From Saltatorellus ferox (lineage in GTDB: Bacteria; Planctomycetota; UBA1135; GCA-002686595), in the NCBI GenBank assembly GCA_007751475.1, contig CP036434.1, positions 5,027,524 to 5,091,523 on the forward strand: a stretch of 64,000 bases of DNA. Reading direction: 5' to 3'. Below the pieces are notes generated by a model. It was given only the letters and a program-made list of their open reading frames with translations. It was not told where the DNA came from and did not search any database. This document shows, piece by piece, positions 17,439-25,895 of the stretch. The position numbers were made by a program, and so were the translations under genes. Position 1 is the stretch's first letter. Each line of letters starts with the position of its first letter.

Positions 17439-19046
17439 TCAGTTCAGGAGGACGGCCGAGGCGGCCGTGAAGTTCGACGTGGCGGTCCCGGAGAGGGAGT
17501 CGCGGTACCACGCCTGGAAGTACCAGCGCTCTCCTGGCATCGCTGCCACGTAGCCGGTCGGCTCGCGCATGGCGGTCAGATCGATGGTCACTTGGCCGCG
17601 GCCCTCTGCGCCCGCCACGAACAGGCTCAGGACCATGCGGCCGATGCCGCCGCCCAGGCAGAGGTTGCCCTGGCTTCCGCCTGGGTTCGCGGCGAAGCCG
17701 GCCGAGCGGGAGAGGAGCGCGTAGCAGGGGGCGCTTTCAGGTAGGCCGAAGAGCTGCAGAGAGACCTCGTTCTCAAGAGCCCGGGAGGTTCCGCCGACGA
17801 TGAGCTGGCCTGGCTGGCCCGTGGAGTTCGGCACACCTTCGCAGATAGGCACGTCGATACGCATCGGGCGAGCGCGCACGATCACGTCATCGAAGGTGCA
17901 CTGATTCATCTCGCGAAGGCGCGACTTGAAGACGGTCTGCCCGTCCACCGACGGTGGCGCCGTGTCGTAGGAGCCGAGACTGCACAGGCCGCCGCCGGGG
18001 TCGGGGACGCCGTCCCCGTCGATGTCGACCTCGAAGGGATAGGTCACGACGGGCTGCTCCTCGATCAACAGCGAGGCGCCGGTATGGCTGAAGACCGCGC
18101 CTCGCGCGTCGATTCCTATGAGATTCGCCAGCGGATTGCCGTCGAAGAAGGTGCGACCATTCCTCGCGATCACCGTGTGATAGGTTCCGCCGAGGGTCAG
18201 GATCCATCCCTTGAACGCCCAGTCCCCGCGATCGTTGACCTGCGCCGGGAACTGGAGGCCGTCCCAGAGCGAAGGACCGAAAGAGCCGGCGATGTCAGGT
18301 GGCACCGCGGAGCCCACGATCACCGGCCGCCCAGGGGCCGCGTCGAGGATCTCGCCGTCCACCACGAGGCCGAAGCTGAGCCCGGGCCCCCTGCGCACGA
18401 CGTGACTCCAGTGCTGGCCGTTCGGGCTGACCGAGAGGTAGGTCTCGAAGCGCGAGATGATGCCGAACCCGGGGAGGGACTGACCCTGGGTGAGCAGCAC
18501 CTCCTCCTGCGGCCAGCGCCAGAGAATCTCCCGGCTTCCGATCCCAGGAAGCGTCGCCATCCCGGAGATCAGAAGATCTCCCGACGTGGTCAACTCGACC
18601 TGCTGGAAGAACTCCCAGGTTCCACCCGCCGTTCCACCGATGATGTCCCCAGAGGCCACGATGGGCTGATCTTCGATGCAGACCCGATGGGGTGCCCACT
18701 GGCGATCGACGTAGGCGACGAGGCCATTGGCCATCGACGGGGAGAAGATCCCCGTCTGCGCCGCCCCCTGCACCACCGTCGGCTGCCGCAGGAGCTGGAC
18801 CGGACCGCCCTGCTGTCCAGGACGCTGTCCCACGGCGACCCACGTGCTGGAGTTGCCGGCCGCCGGATCGTACGAAAGCACCCCCGCGACCCAGCCGCCT
18901 CCTCGCCCCGGTCGTGGAGCGTTGATTCCGCGGACCTCGGCGGTCGGCCCCAGACCGGGAACCGGGCCCAGTTCGCGCAGGAGCACGTCGATCACGGAGC
19001 TGGACTGTGCGGGCGCGATGAGAAGAAGTGAGGCGAGGGCGAGCAT
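17439..19046 (-). CDS. Secreted protein with shared C-terminal module
   Basis: 535 residues starting at ATG 19046 with a short signal peptide ('LALASLLLIAPAQS'). The central ~370 residues look like a repeated beta-propeller-type protein ('GGGWVAGVLSYDPAAGNSST', 'LSVSPNGQHWSHVVRRGPG', 'VNDRGDWAFKGWILTLGG', 'GIDARGAVFSHTG'), similar in tone to planctomycete proteins that carry 'choice-of-anchor'-type secreted domains, but no named family is certain. The last ~130 residues are the shared module: 'CEGVPNSTGQPGQLIVGGTS', 'GGSQGNLCLGGGIGRM', 'WYFQAWYRDSLSGTATSNFT'. It is divergent from the secreted protein at 19143 (96 bp between starts). The much longer upstream open frame is antisense to other genes. 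Confidence 0.75.
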   Translation of the reverse strand: MLALASLLLIAPAQSSSVIDVLLRELGPVPGLGPTAEVRGINAPRPGRGGGWVAGVLSYDPAAGNSSTWVAVGQRPGQQGGPVQLLRQPTVVQGAAQTGIFSPSMANGLVAYVDRQWAPHRVCIEDQPIVASGDIIGGTAGGTWEFFQQVELTTSGDLLISGMATLPGIGSREILWRWPQEEVLLTQGQSLPGFGIISRFETYLSVSPNGQHWSHVVRRGPGLSFGLVVDGEILDAAPGRPVIVGSAVPPDIAGSFGPSLWDGLQFPAQVNDRGDWAFKGWILTLGGTYHTVIARNGRTFFDGNPLANLIGIDARGAVFSHTGASLLIEEQPVVTYPFEVDIDGDGVPDPGGGLCSLGSYDTAPPSVDGQTVFKSRLREMNQCTFDDVIVRARPMRIDVPICEGVPNSTGQPGQLIVGGTSRALENEVSLQLFGLPESAPCYALLSRSAGFAANPGGSQGNLCLGGGIGRMVLSLFVAGAEGRGQVTIDLTAMREPTGYVAAMPGERWYFQAWYRDSLSGTATSNFTAASAVLLN

Positions 19047-19142
19047 GGTAGTCTGAGGGCCCGTGTGGGAAGAAGCGGAGCCCCCTTCCAGGATAGCCGC
19101 ACCTCGCATTTCCCGGCGTCCATCCCTCGAATCCTCCGTTCC

Positions 19143-21398
19143 ATGCAGCTCGCCCTTCTCGCACTGGCCGCGCTCCCCCCGACCGGTCTTCAACGGTCGA
19201 GCCCTGTCCCATTCTCCATCTCCCACGCCACGGATCGGCACGCGGTGGTCCACCACGACCTGGCCGCCGACGGCACGCACTGGCTTCGCGGACGAATCTA
19301 CAAGGCCAGCGCAGACGCAACCGGGTTGGCCTTTCATCCATTCCTCGGCTCGGACGCACCGCGGAACTTCCCCGTGAAGCTTCAGCTGCTGAAGATCACA
19401 GGAGAGCGCGGGTCGCTCGAGCTCGAGGGCGAGGCGCAGGTCACTCGAATGGAGAATCGCATCGTCCTCGACCGCGGCGGCGTCCAGGTGCGCTACGACG
19501 CGACGCCCGACCAGATCGAACAGTCGTTCCTGTTCGACGTGCCCGCAGGGTCGGGCGCCCTCACCCTCGAACTCGCCGTCGAGACGGAGCTCTCCGTGAA
19601 GGAGCACCGGGGCGGTTTCCTGTTCTCCCATGAGTACGGCGGGGTCAGCTACGGCGCCACGACGGCGATCGACGCCAGGGGGCAGCGAGTCGACGTGCCC
19701 GCCACCTGGGTGGACGGCGAGATCCACCTGACCGTTCCGGCCGCCTTCCTCGCAGAAGCCGAGTCCCCGATCCTGGTCGACCCGATCCTCTCCACGTTCA
19801 CGGTCGGCGCGGCGGCTACGGACCTCGGGGCCCCTGACCTGGTCTACGCGGGCGCGAACGTCGGGTTCCACGTTGTCTACGAGGAGTCGTTCTCCGCGAC
19901 CGACGTCGACATCTACGCGGCCCTCGTCGCCCCCGATGGAACCGTATCCGCAGGCGCCTACGTCGAGCAAACGGCGCGCTCGTGGCGAGGCCCGCGCATC
20001 GCGACCACGAGCAGTCTCTTCTATCTCCTGGTCGTGGCCGACGCGCCTAGCGTCGCCGTTCCCGGCTCGCGGGACATCGTCGCGAGGCTCCGCGAGCCGA
20101 ACGGTGCGTTCCAGCCGGCCTTCACCCTGAAGAGCGCCACGTCCACGTTCTCGTGCACCGCGCCCGCGGTGGCCGGCGATCTTTACTACCAGGCCTTCAG
20201 TTTCTGCATCGCGTACAACCGCGACTACGGAACCCACCGGGACGTTCACGCGCTTCTTTCCCCGGGAACTCCGCCGGGGCCGAACCAGATCGAACGCGCG
20301 GTCGCCGCCTCGCCGACCGAGGACATGTCCGCCCCGACGATCACCCGGGCCACGGGCCTCTATGCGGACATTGACTGGGTCATCGCCTGGGCAGGCCGAG
20401 ATCTGGGCAGCGGTGCTTCCCGCGTCCAGGCCACCAGGTACCGCTACGACCTGAATCAGGCGGTAGGACCGAGAACGGTGGCGCCGCCCACGACCTCCGC
20501 CCTCTACTTCGACGTCCAGATATCGGATACGACCGACCGGTTCCCGCTCGACGGAGATCGAAGCTACTACGTCATCACCTACGACGATCGACCCTCCAAC
20601 GTGTCCGACGCGTTCGTGGCGCTGTACAGCGGAACCTCTGTGTACGACACCATCGAACTCCAGGTCGCCGAGCACGCGGACCGCGCGCCCAACCAGGACG
20701 ACGTCGTCATCGCGACGGGCCCGCAGCACTTCATGCTGGGCTACCTGGAGAACGGCCATGTCTTTGTCACGACGATCCAGCCCACGTTCGACTCCTTCGG
20801 CATCATCGAGCGCCGGCTCCACCTCGCCGGACCCAACGTCGTCCCGGGATCGCTCGCCGCCCTCGGTCAGCTGTTCGAGTTCACCGGGAGCGTCGTCGGC
20901 CGCAGCCTCTTCCTCTGGAGCGACGCGAGCGGCCCCTCCACGGAGATCCGCGGCGCCTTCGTGACCCTGCCCGACGAACGAAACTCGAGCGGCAAGCAGT
21001 ACTGCTACGGCGAGCCCAACAGCACGGGACAGCGGGGCTTCCTGTACGGCATCGGCAGCCGCATCCCGGGCTTCGACAGCGAGCTTCGCGTCGAATCGTT
21101 GCCGCCGAACAACTTCGGCTACTTCCTCGCATCGCTTTCCCAGGGCGACATCCCGAACGTAGGCGGGAGCCAGGGCACGCTCTGCGTGAGCGGCTCCGTC
21201 GGCCGCTTCGGCATCTTCCAGGTCAGCGCGAGCGGGACCTACGAGCGCATGCTCGATACGAACCAGATCCCCCAGCCCACTGGCCCCGTGATGTCGATGG
21301 CGGGCCAGACCTGGAACTTCCAGGTCTGGCACCGCGATAGCGTCGCTGGCGTGGCGACGTCGAACTTCACCAACGGAACGACGATTCAGTTCCGGTAG
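19143..21398 (+). CDS. Large secreted beta-rich protein with shared C-terminal module
   Basis: 751 residues from ATG 19143, which opens a short hydrophobic signal-like segment ('QLALLALAALPPTG'). The N-terminal ~200 residues form a beta-sandwich-like domain ('RIVLDRGGVQVRYDATPDQI', 'VPAAFLAEAESPILVDPIL') that I have seen described only as a conserved region of planctomycete surface proteins. Residues ~200-620 contain repeated propeller-type strands ('VGFHVVYEESFSATDVDIYA', 'DDVVIATGPQHFMLGYLENG'). The last ~130 residues are the shared module ('CYGEPNSTGQRGFLYGIGS', 'GGSQGTLCVSGSVGRFGI', 'WHRDSVAGVATSNFT'). Its 3' end overlaps the convergent sigma-fusion gene by 13 bp. The function is unknown; extracellular or cell-surface location is likely. 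Confidence 0.75.
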   Translation: MQLALLALAALPPTGLQRSSPVPFSISHATDRHAVVHHDLAADGTHWLRGRIYKASADATGLAFHPFLGSDAPRNFPVKLQLLKITGERGSLELEGEAQVTRMENRIVLDRGGVQVRYDATPDQIEQSFLFDVPAGSGALTLELAVETELSVKEHRGGFLFSHEYGGVSYGATTAIDARGQRVDVPATWVDGEIHLTVPAAFLAEAESPILVDPILSTFTVGAAATDLGAPDLVYAGANVGFHVVYEESFSATDVDIYAALVAPDGTVSAGAYVEQTARSWRGPRIATTSSLFYLLVVADAPSVAVPGSRDIVARLREPNGAFQPAFTLKSATSTFSCTAPAVAGDLYYQAFSFCIAYNRDYGTHRDVHALLSPGTPPGPNQIERAVAASPTEDMSAPTITRATGLYADIDWVIAWAGRDLGSGASRVQATRYRYDLNQAVGPRTVAPPTTSALYFDVQISDTTDRFPLDGDRSYYVITYDDRPSNVSDAFVALYSGTSVYDTIELQVAEHADRAPNQDDVVIATGPQHFMLGYLENGHVFVTTIQPTFDSFGIIERRLHLAGPNVVPGSLAALGQLFEFTGSVVGRSLFLWSDASGPSTEIRGAFVTLPDERNSSGKQYCYGEPNSTGQRGFLYGIGSRIPGFDSELRVESLPPNNFGYFLASLSQGDIPNVGGSQGTLCVSGSVGRFGIFQVSASGTYERMLDTNQIPQPTGPVMSMAGQTWNFQVWHRDSVAGVATSNFTNGTTIQFR

Positions 21399-24300
21399 TC
21401 GAGGGTATCCGACGCCGGCGGCCAGACGAAGTCCACCGCGGGCGCTGGCGGCCCCGTGTCGCCCTCTTCGAGCAAGAACAGCTTCCAGGTCCCCGAGGAC
21501 AACCTGGCTTCCAACCAGCCGTCTTCGTCCACGTCGTAGGCGTTGGAGGCGAAGCGCCGATGCGATTCGTTGGCAGGCGACGTGAGCGTGACCCGCGCGC
21601 GGCGCAGCGGCTCGCCGCCGCGGAAGAGCTGGACGCGGTGCTCGGACACGTCGAGGGGCACGGTGATCGTGACGGCCTCGTTTTCGGGAATCAGGAGCTC
21701 GCGCGGATCGAAGGCGCGCCAGCCCTTGCCCTGGAACGACACCGCATAGGCGCCGGGCTCCAGGATCGCGGGCTCGATCGCCGACACGGTTCCCTTCGTC
21801 CCGGTGGACATCCACGCTCCCTCCCGACCGAGCGGCCGGAACATCACCTGGACGCTTCCCTCCAGCTCGCCGCTCGGCTGCAGCGTCACGCCGACCTGGG
21901 CCGGGACCGGCGCCAGGATCCGCAGGTCCACTGCCTCCGTCATCTCTCCGGCGCGTACCTCGACGGAGCCGAGCGAGTAGGCTCCGTGGGGCCGCATCTC
22001 CTCGCCCAGCCACGAGGACTCTGCCCGCAGCGTGGCGTAGAGCCGGTACGTTCCGCCCGAGAGCGATGGAATGTGGAAGCGGCCTTCGTCATCCACGGCG
22101 GGCTTGTTCCTTGAACCTCCAACAGCTCCTGATCCTTCCCTTTCGAGTTGAATCATCCAGCCGCTCCGGGGCAAGTGCGCCGGAGGCTCGAAGCTCCCCA
22201 TGATCCCGCTCGGCTCTGCCAGGGTCAGGGTCACAGGGTCGTGCACCGCGCCAGCCTCCAGGTCGAGGAATTCGCTCCATGCCATGGGTCGCATCTCGTC
22301 GCCACCGACCACCAGGTAGCGGCCCGGCGCGTCCACCGTGAACTCGAAGCGACCCGCATCATCCGACAGCAGGCGCTCGATGCAGCGCCTGTGCGTCGGA
22401 TGAACGGCGACGGCGACAGGTGACTGCACCACCAGCGACTGGTGCGAGTCGTTCTCTTCGGCGGGCATCACGAGCCGCACGGTCTCCCCTGCCACGGCCT
22501 GGCCCGACGGCCGGATCAGGCGCCCGGTGACCCTCAGCGTCGGAGCGAGGGCCACCGCCACGGGACGGCGCTCGCCGGCTCCCAGGTCCTGGACTTCGAT
22601 CGTCGCGGAGCCGAGGGGCGAACGCACCGTGAAGCCATAGGTGCCCGGCCAGAGCCCCTCGAGCAGGCCGTCCGGCAAGGAACTCTCCCCTGGATGAAGG
22701 GCGCGCACGGGCGCCAGGAACTTCGAATCGTGGCGCGTCATCTCGATCGAATACTGATCCACGCTTTCCCCATCAGGGCCGGTGACCGACCAGAGCAGAC
22801 CCGAGCTTCCGATGAGGCTGAAGCTCAGCATCGGAACCGAATCGACGTTCTCCACTCGAACCGGCTCGATCGCCGGATGTTCGGCCACGAGACTCAGAGG
22901 CCCGTCCGGAGCGCACTCGAAGACGTACGACCGAGACCTGGCACGATACTCCGTCGCGGCGATGTGCAGCCCATCGGGCGCCTCCAGCCACACGCATTCG
23001 AGGGGAACCGGATCCTCGCGGAAGGAGAACGCACTGTGGCAAACTCGCGCTTCGATCCGGCCGCCCCCGTAGGACGATGAGTCGATCGAAAGCAGCATCT
23101 CGTTCCCCGACCCAAGCTCCACCTCCACCGGTTCCGGAGCGCGGGTCCTCAGCGCTCCCGACGCGGAAACGAGCATCTTCCCCGCGGGTACAGCGTCGAG
23201 AACGAAGGAACCGGTGGCGGGATCGAGCTGGACCCTCTGGCACCTCGGCTCGCGACCACCGCCCTCGACCGGCACCGCCTCTTCCGCACGGATCCAGGCC
23301 GCGCGGCCCACGATGGGCTGATCGTTCTCGTCGACCACGAAGCCCCGCAGCTCACAGGCTTCCAGGAACCGAACCGTCCCGATCTCCTTGCGCTCCTCCG
23401 GCCGAACGTGACCCCAGCGCCAGCTCTCCGCCACCACGCCCTCTGGCACCACGCCCTCTGGCACCACGCCCTCGTCCCAGACCGTGAGAAAGAACTGCAT
23501 GGCCTGGGGCGGGTCGAAAGTCAGCACCAGGTTTCCGTCCCCATCGAGCTGACCCCGAAGGGTCTCCCAGTCGTCCGGGAGTCCGAACTGGCGGACGCGC
23601 TCTTCGCTGGCGCCCATGCCCGAAAGGGACCACCGTGCGCCCGCTGCGGGCTCGCCGCCGGGGAGGAGGAAGCGCGCCGTGATCGTGGCGTTCTGTGTCG
23701 CCGAATCGGGCGCGGACACGGCGCTACGGAGCGCTGGCTCGACCCGGCTCCCAAGAGCCGCAAGCTCGGCGGGGCCGCGCGGCGCGACGGGCGAAGGATC
23801 TGGCGCGACCGCGGTGACCGAGCCCAAGCTCACCGGCGTCGCAACCGGTTCGAGCAGCGCGCGGCTGGCGAGCCAGCCCGCGCCTGCGAGCAGAGCCGCT
23901 CCGCCCGCGATCTTCATGGTCCCAAGGGCGCGCCCGGCCTGATTCCTGACGACGGACGCGCCCGCCGCTGCCGCCCCGCCCGACCCCCGGGCAATCGCGG
24001 GGGCCAGAATCATGGTCCACAGCTTCCGCTCGCCACCGTACGCCCGATCCAGTCGCACCCGCAGCGCGTCGAGTCCCTTCTGCGTTCGCTGCGCCACCGT
24101 CGAGTGGGAGACCCCGAGCGCCGCGCCCGCCTCGCGCGTGCTGAGCCCCAGGAAGTACACCTGATGAATCGCCGTCCGCAGCGGTTCATCCAGCGCTTGC
24201 AGCTCCCGAAGAACACGCTCACGAAGCTCCAGATCCGCCACGGCCTCGTCCGGAGCCGAAGCCTCCAGACGGGCTTCACGCTGCACCATGCGGAGCGCGT

Positions 24301-24523
24301 CATCGGCGCGCCGCTGGCCGGAACGGGCCCCGGACGCCTTGTTCGAGAGGACCCGGAAGAGCCAGGGCCGCAGCGTTACCCGCGCCGCCCCCGCTTCGAT
24401 TCCTGCGACCCAGGTGTCCTGCGCCAGATCCTCGGCCGCGCTGGCCTTTCCCACGAGGTGCCGCGCCATCCGGCGCAGCCACTCGTCCTGCTGCTTCAAG
24501 AGCTCTTCGTTTCGGTGATTCAT
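21386..24523 (-). CDS. ECF sigma factor fused to carboxypeptidase-regulatory-like domains (fusion 2)
   Basis: 1045 residues. Sigma region 2 lies at ~12-70 ('SAAEDLAQDTWVAGIEAG', 'RPWLFRVLSNKASGARS') and region 4 at ~103-160 ('LDEPLRTAIHQVYFLGLSTR', then the helix-turn-helix 'GVSHSTVAQRTQKGLDALRV'). A hydrophobic segment near 205-220 ('IAGGAALLAGAGWLASRALL') follows 'TMK'. The C-terminal ~820 residues are beta-rich repeats of the carboxypeptidase-regulatory or Ig-like kind ('RGFVVDENDQPIVGRAAW', 'LLSDDAGRFEFTVDAPGRYL', 'AVDDEGRFHIPSLSGGTYRL'). The predicted design is the same as fusion 1. A tandem 15-bp repeat at 23432-23473 encodes a repeated Val-Val-Pro-Glu-Gly. No anti-sigma gene is next to it; the sulfatase gene diverges from its start. 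Confidence 0.85.
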   Translation of the reverse strand: MNHRNEELLKQQDEWLRRMARHLVGKASAAEDLAQDTWVAGIEAGAARVTLRPWLFRVLSNKASGARSGQRRADDALRMVQREARLEASAPDEAVADLELRERVLRELQALDEPLRTAIHQVYFLGLSTREAGAALGVSHSTVAQRTQKGLDALRVRLDRAYGGERKLWTMILAPAIARGSGGAAAAGASVVRNQAGRALGTMKIAGGAALLAGAGWLASRALLEPVATPVSLGSVTAVAPDPSPVAPRGPAELAALGSRVEPALRSAVSAPDSATQNATITARFLLPGGEPAAGARWSLSGMGASEERVRQFGLPDDWETLRGQLDGDGNLVLTFDPPQAMQFFLTVWDEGVVPEGVVPEGVVAESWRWGHVRPEERKEIGTVRFLEACELRGFVVDENDQPIVGRAAWIRAEEAVPVEGGGREPRCQRVQLDPATGSFVLDAVPAGKMLVSASGALRTRAPEPVEVELGSGNEMLLSIDSSSYGGGRIEARVCHSAFSFREDPVPLECVWLEAPDGLHIAATEYRARSRSYVFECAPDGPLSLVAEHPAIEPVRVENVDSVPMLSFSLIGSSGLLWSVTGPDGESVDQYSIEMTRHDSKFLAPVRALHPGESSLPDGLLEGLWPGTYGFTVRSPLGSATIEVQDLGAGERRPVAVALAPTLRVTGRLIRPSGQAVAGETVRLVMPAEENDSHQSLVVQSPVAVAVHPTHRRCIERLLSDDAGRFEFTVDAPGRYLVVGGDEMRPMAWSEFLDLEAGAVHDPVTLTLAEPSGIMGSFEPPAHLPRSGWMIQLEREGSGAVGGSRNKPAVDDEGRFHIPSLSGGTYRLYATLRAESSWLGEEMRPHGAYSLGSVEVRAGEMTEAVDLRILAPVPAQVGVTLQPSGELEGSVQVMFRPLGREGAWMSTGTKGTVSAIEPAILEPGAYAVSFQGKGWRAFDPRELLIPENEAVTITVPLDVSEHRVQLFRGGEPLRRARVTLTSPANESHRRFASNAYDVDEDGWLEARLSSGTWKLFLLEEGDTGPPAPAVDFVWPPASDTLDYRN
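23432..23473. repeat. 15-bp tandem repeat inside sigma fusion 2
   Basis: Unit CACCACGCCCTCTGG, two full copies and one 12-base partial copy, in the coding region of the fusion protein. It is in frame and, on the coding strand, adds repeats of Val-Val-Pro-Glu-Gly to a loop between beta domains. The copy number may vary by slippage without breaking the frame. Confidence 0.85.
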
Positions 24524-24537
24524 CTCGCAGTAGGAGT

Positions 24538-24560
24538 CTGACGGCCGCCTCGGCCGTCAG
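24538..24560. promoter_or_regulatory. Perfect 10-bp stem-loop between divergent genes
   Basis: CTGACGGCCG, loop CCT, CGGCCGTCAG. It lies 15 bases before the start of sigma fusion 2 (minus strand) and 70 bases before the sulfatase start (plus strand). No T-run follows it on either strand, so it is not a normal terminator. It could be an operator dyad or a 5'-leader hairpin close to the ribosome-binding region of the sigma gene. Confidence 0.5.
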
Positions 24561-24629
24561 GTCGATTCCTGAGATTCCCGTATCGGACACTCTGGCCCGT
24601 CATCTCCGTCCCGAGCTTACGATGGTGAG

Positions 24630-25892
24630 ATGCTCACGATACTCGCCTGCTGCCTCCTGGCGGCCACGCCTGCCGACGATCCAAGCAACATCCTGATCGT
24701 CCTCATGGACGACGTCGGACGCGACAAGATCGGCGCGTACGCGGACCACCCGAACCCGGCTCCCACGCCGGCCCTCGACGCCCTTGCCGCGCAGGGCGTG
24801 CTGTTCCGGAACGCCTGGGCCTATCCGGTCTGCAGCCCCACGCGCGCGGCGCTCCTCACCGGGCGGTACGGCGATCGCACCGGAATCACCACGATCATCA
24901 GCGCCACGGACGGTGTCTACACGCCGCTCCCACCCGCCGAGACCACCCTGGCTGCCGCGCTACCCCGGCATCGTTCGATGGCCCTCGGCAAATGGCACCT
25001 GAAGGACACGGGCGACCCTCTCGAAGCGCCGCTCCAAGCTGGCTTCGACCTGTGCAGCGGCTACGCAGGTCAGGCCCGCTACTTCCAGTGGACGAGGCAT
25101 GAGAACGGCATGCGCCGCGACGAGTCCGGCTACTACCCATCCACGCTCACGCGTCGAGCGATCGAACTCCTCGAGGCGAGCCAGGGAACGAACGAGCCGT
25201 TCTTTGCCTACCACTGTCCGATCCTCGCCCACTCTCCCTTCCACGTTCCACCTAGCTACCTCCACAGCCAGGGGTCGCCTTCCTTCCCCGCCCAGCAACA
25301 CATCGCCATGGTCGAGGCCCTCGACCGACACCTCGGGCTCCTGCTGGCCGCGGTCGACCTGAACGAAACCTACGTCTTCGTGATCGGCGACAATGGATCA
25401 CCGAACGGAACGATCACCGCGCCATGGCCCATGGGCCACGGGAAACGAACCCCCTACGAGGGCGGCGTACGCGTCCCGTTCCTCGTCGCGGGACCGGGCG
25501 TCGCGGCGGGCGCTGAATGCGACGCGTTGATCCACGTGACGGATGTCTTCGCCACCGTGCAGCAGCTCGTCGGTCAGACCACGCCGGCGTCGATCGCACA
25601 GGATTCGATCAGCTTCGCAGCGCAGCTGACGCAGCCTCAGTCCGCGGGTGGGCGCGATCATCTCTACATCCGGCAAGCTCCCTTCCCGGGAGCGACGGGC
25701 CAGGTCCCCGAATTCCGGGCCCTGCGAACGATTCGCTACAAGCTGATCCAGTTCTCGAACCCTGCTCGCGAGGAACTCTACGACCTCAGCGTCGACCCGC
25801 ACGAAACCCAGGACCTGCTCGTTCTGGCGCCAGGATCCGCCACGACCTCGATTCGAGACCGACTCGCGGCTGCCTTCCCGACGTTTCCCTAA
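24630..25892 (+). CDS. Secreted arylsulfatase-type sulfatase
   Basis: Hydrolyses sulfate esters, probably of sulfated polysaccharides, outside the cytoplasm. 420 residues with a short signal peptide ('LTILACCLLAATPADD'). The catalytic signature 'CSPTRAALLTGR' starts at Cys68, the residue that must be oxidised to formylglycine by a sulfatase-modifying enzyme (no such gene in this window). The N-terminal metal-binding 'LMDDVGRDKIG' (Asp27, Asp28) and a later 'VIGDNGSPNG' (near 253) complete the metal site; 'LGKWHL' near 118 is also typical. The C-terminal domain ends with 'ALRTIRYKLIQFSNPAREEL' and 'YDLSVDPHETQDL', as in other family members. The next gene starts 3 bp after the stop, so the two are probably coupled. 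Confidence 0.95.
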   Translation: MLTILACCLLAATPADDPSNILIVLMDDVGRDKIGAYADHPNPAPTPALDALAAQGVLFRNAWAYPVCSPTRAALLTGRYGDRTGITTIISATDGVYTPLPPAETTLAAALPRHRSMALGKWHLKDTGDPLEAPLQAGFDLCSGYAGQARYFQWTRHENGMRRDESGYYPSTLTRRAIELLEASQGTNEPFFAYHCPILAHSPFHVPPSYLHSQGSPSFPAQQHIAMVEALDRHLGLLLAAVDLNETYVFVIGDNGSPNGTITAPWPMGHGKRTPYEGGVRVPFLVAGPGVAAGAECDALIHVTDVFATVQQLVGQTTPASIAQDSISFAAQLTQPQSAGGRDHLYIRQAPFPGATGQVPEFRALRTIRYKLIQFSNPAREELYDLSVDPHETQDLLVLAPGSATTSIRDRLAAAFPTFP

Positions 25893-25895
25893 TTC

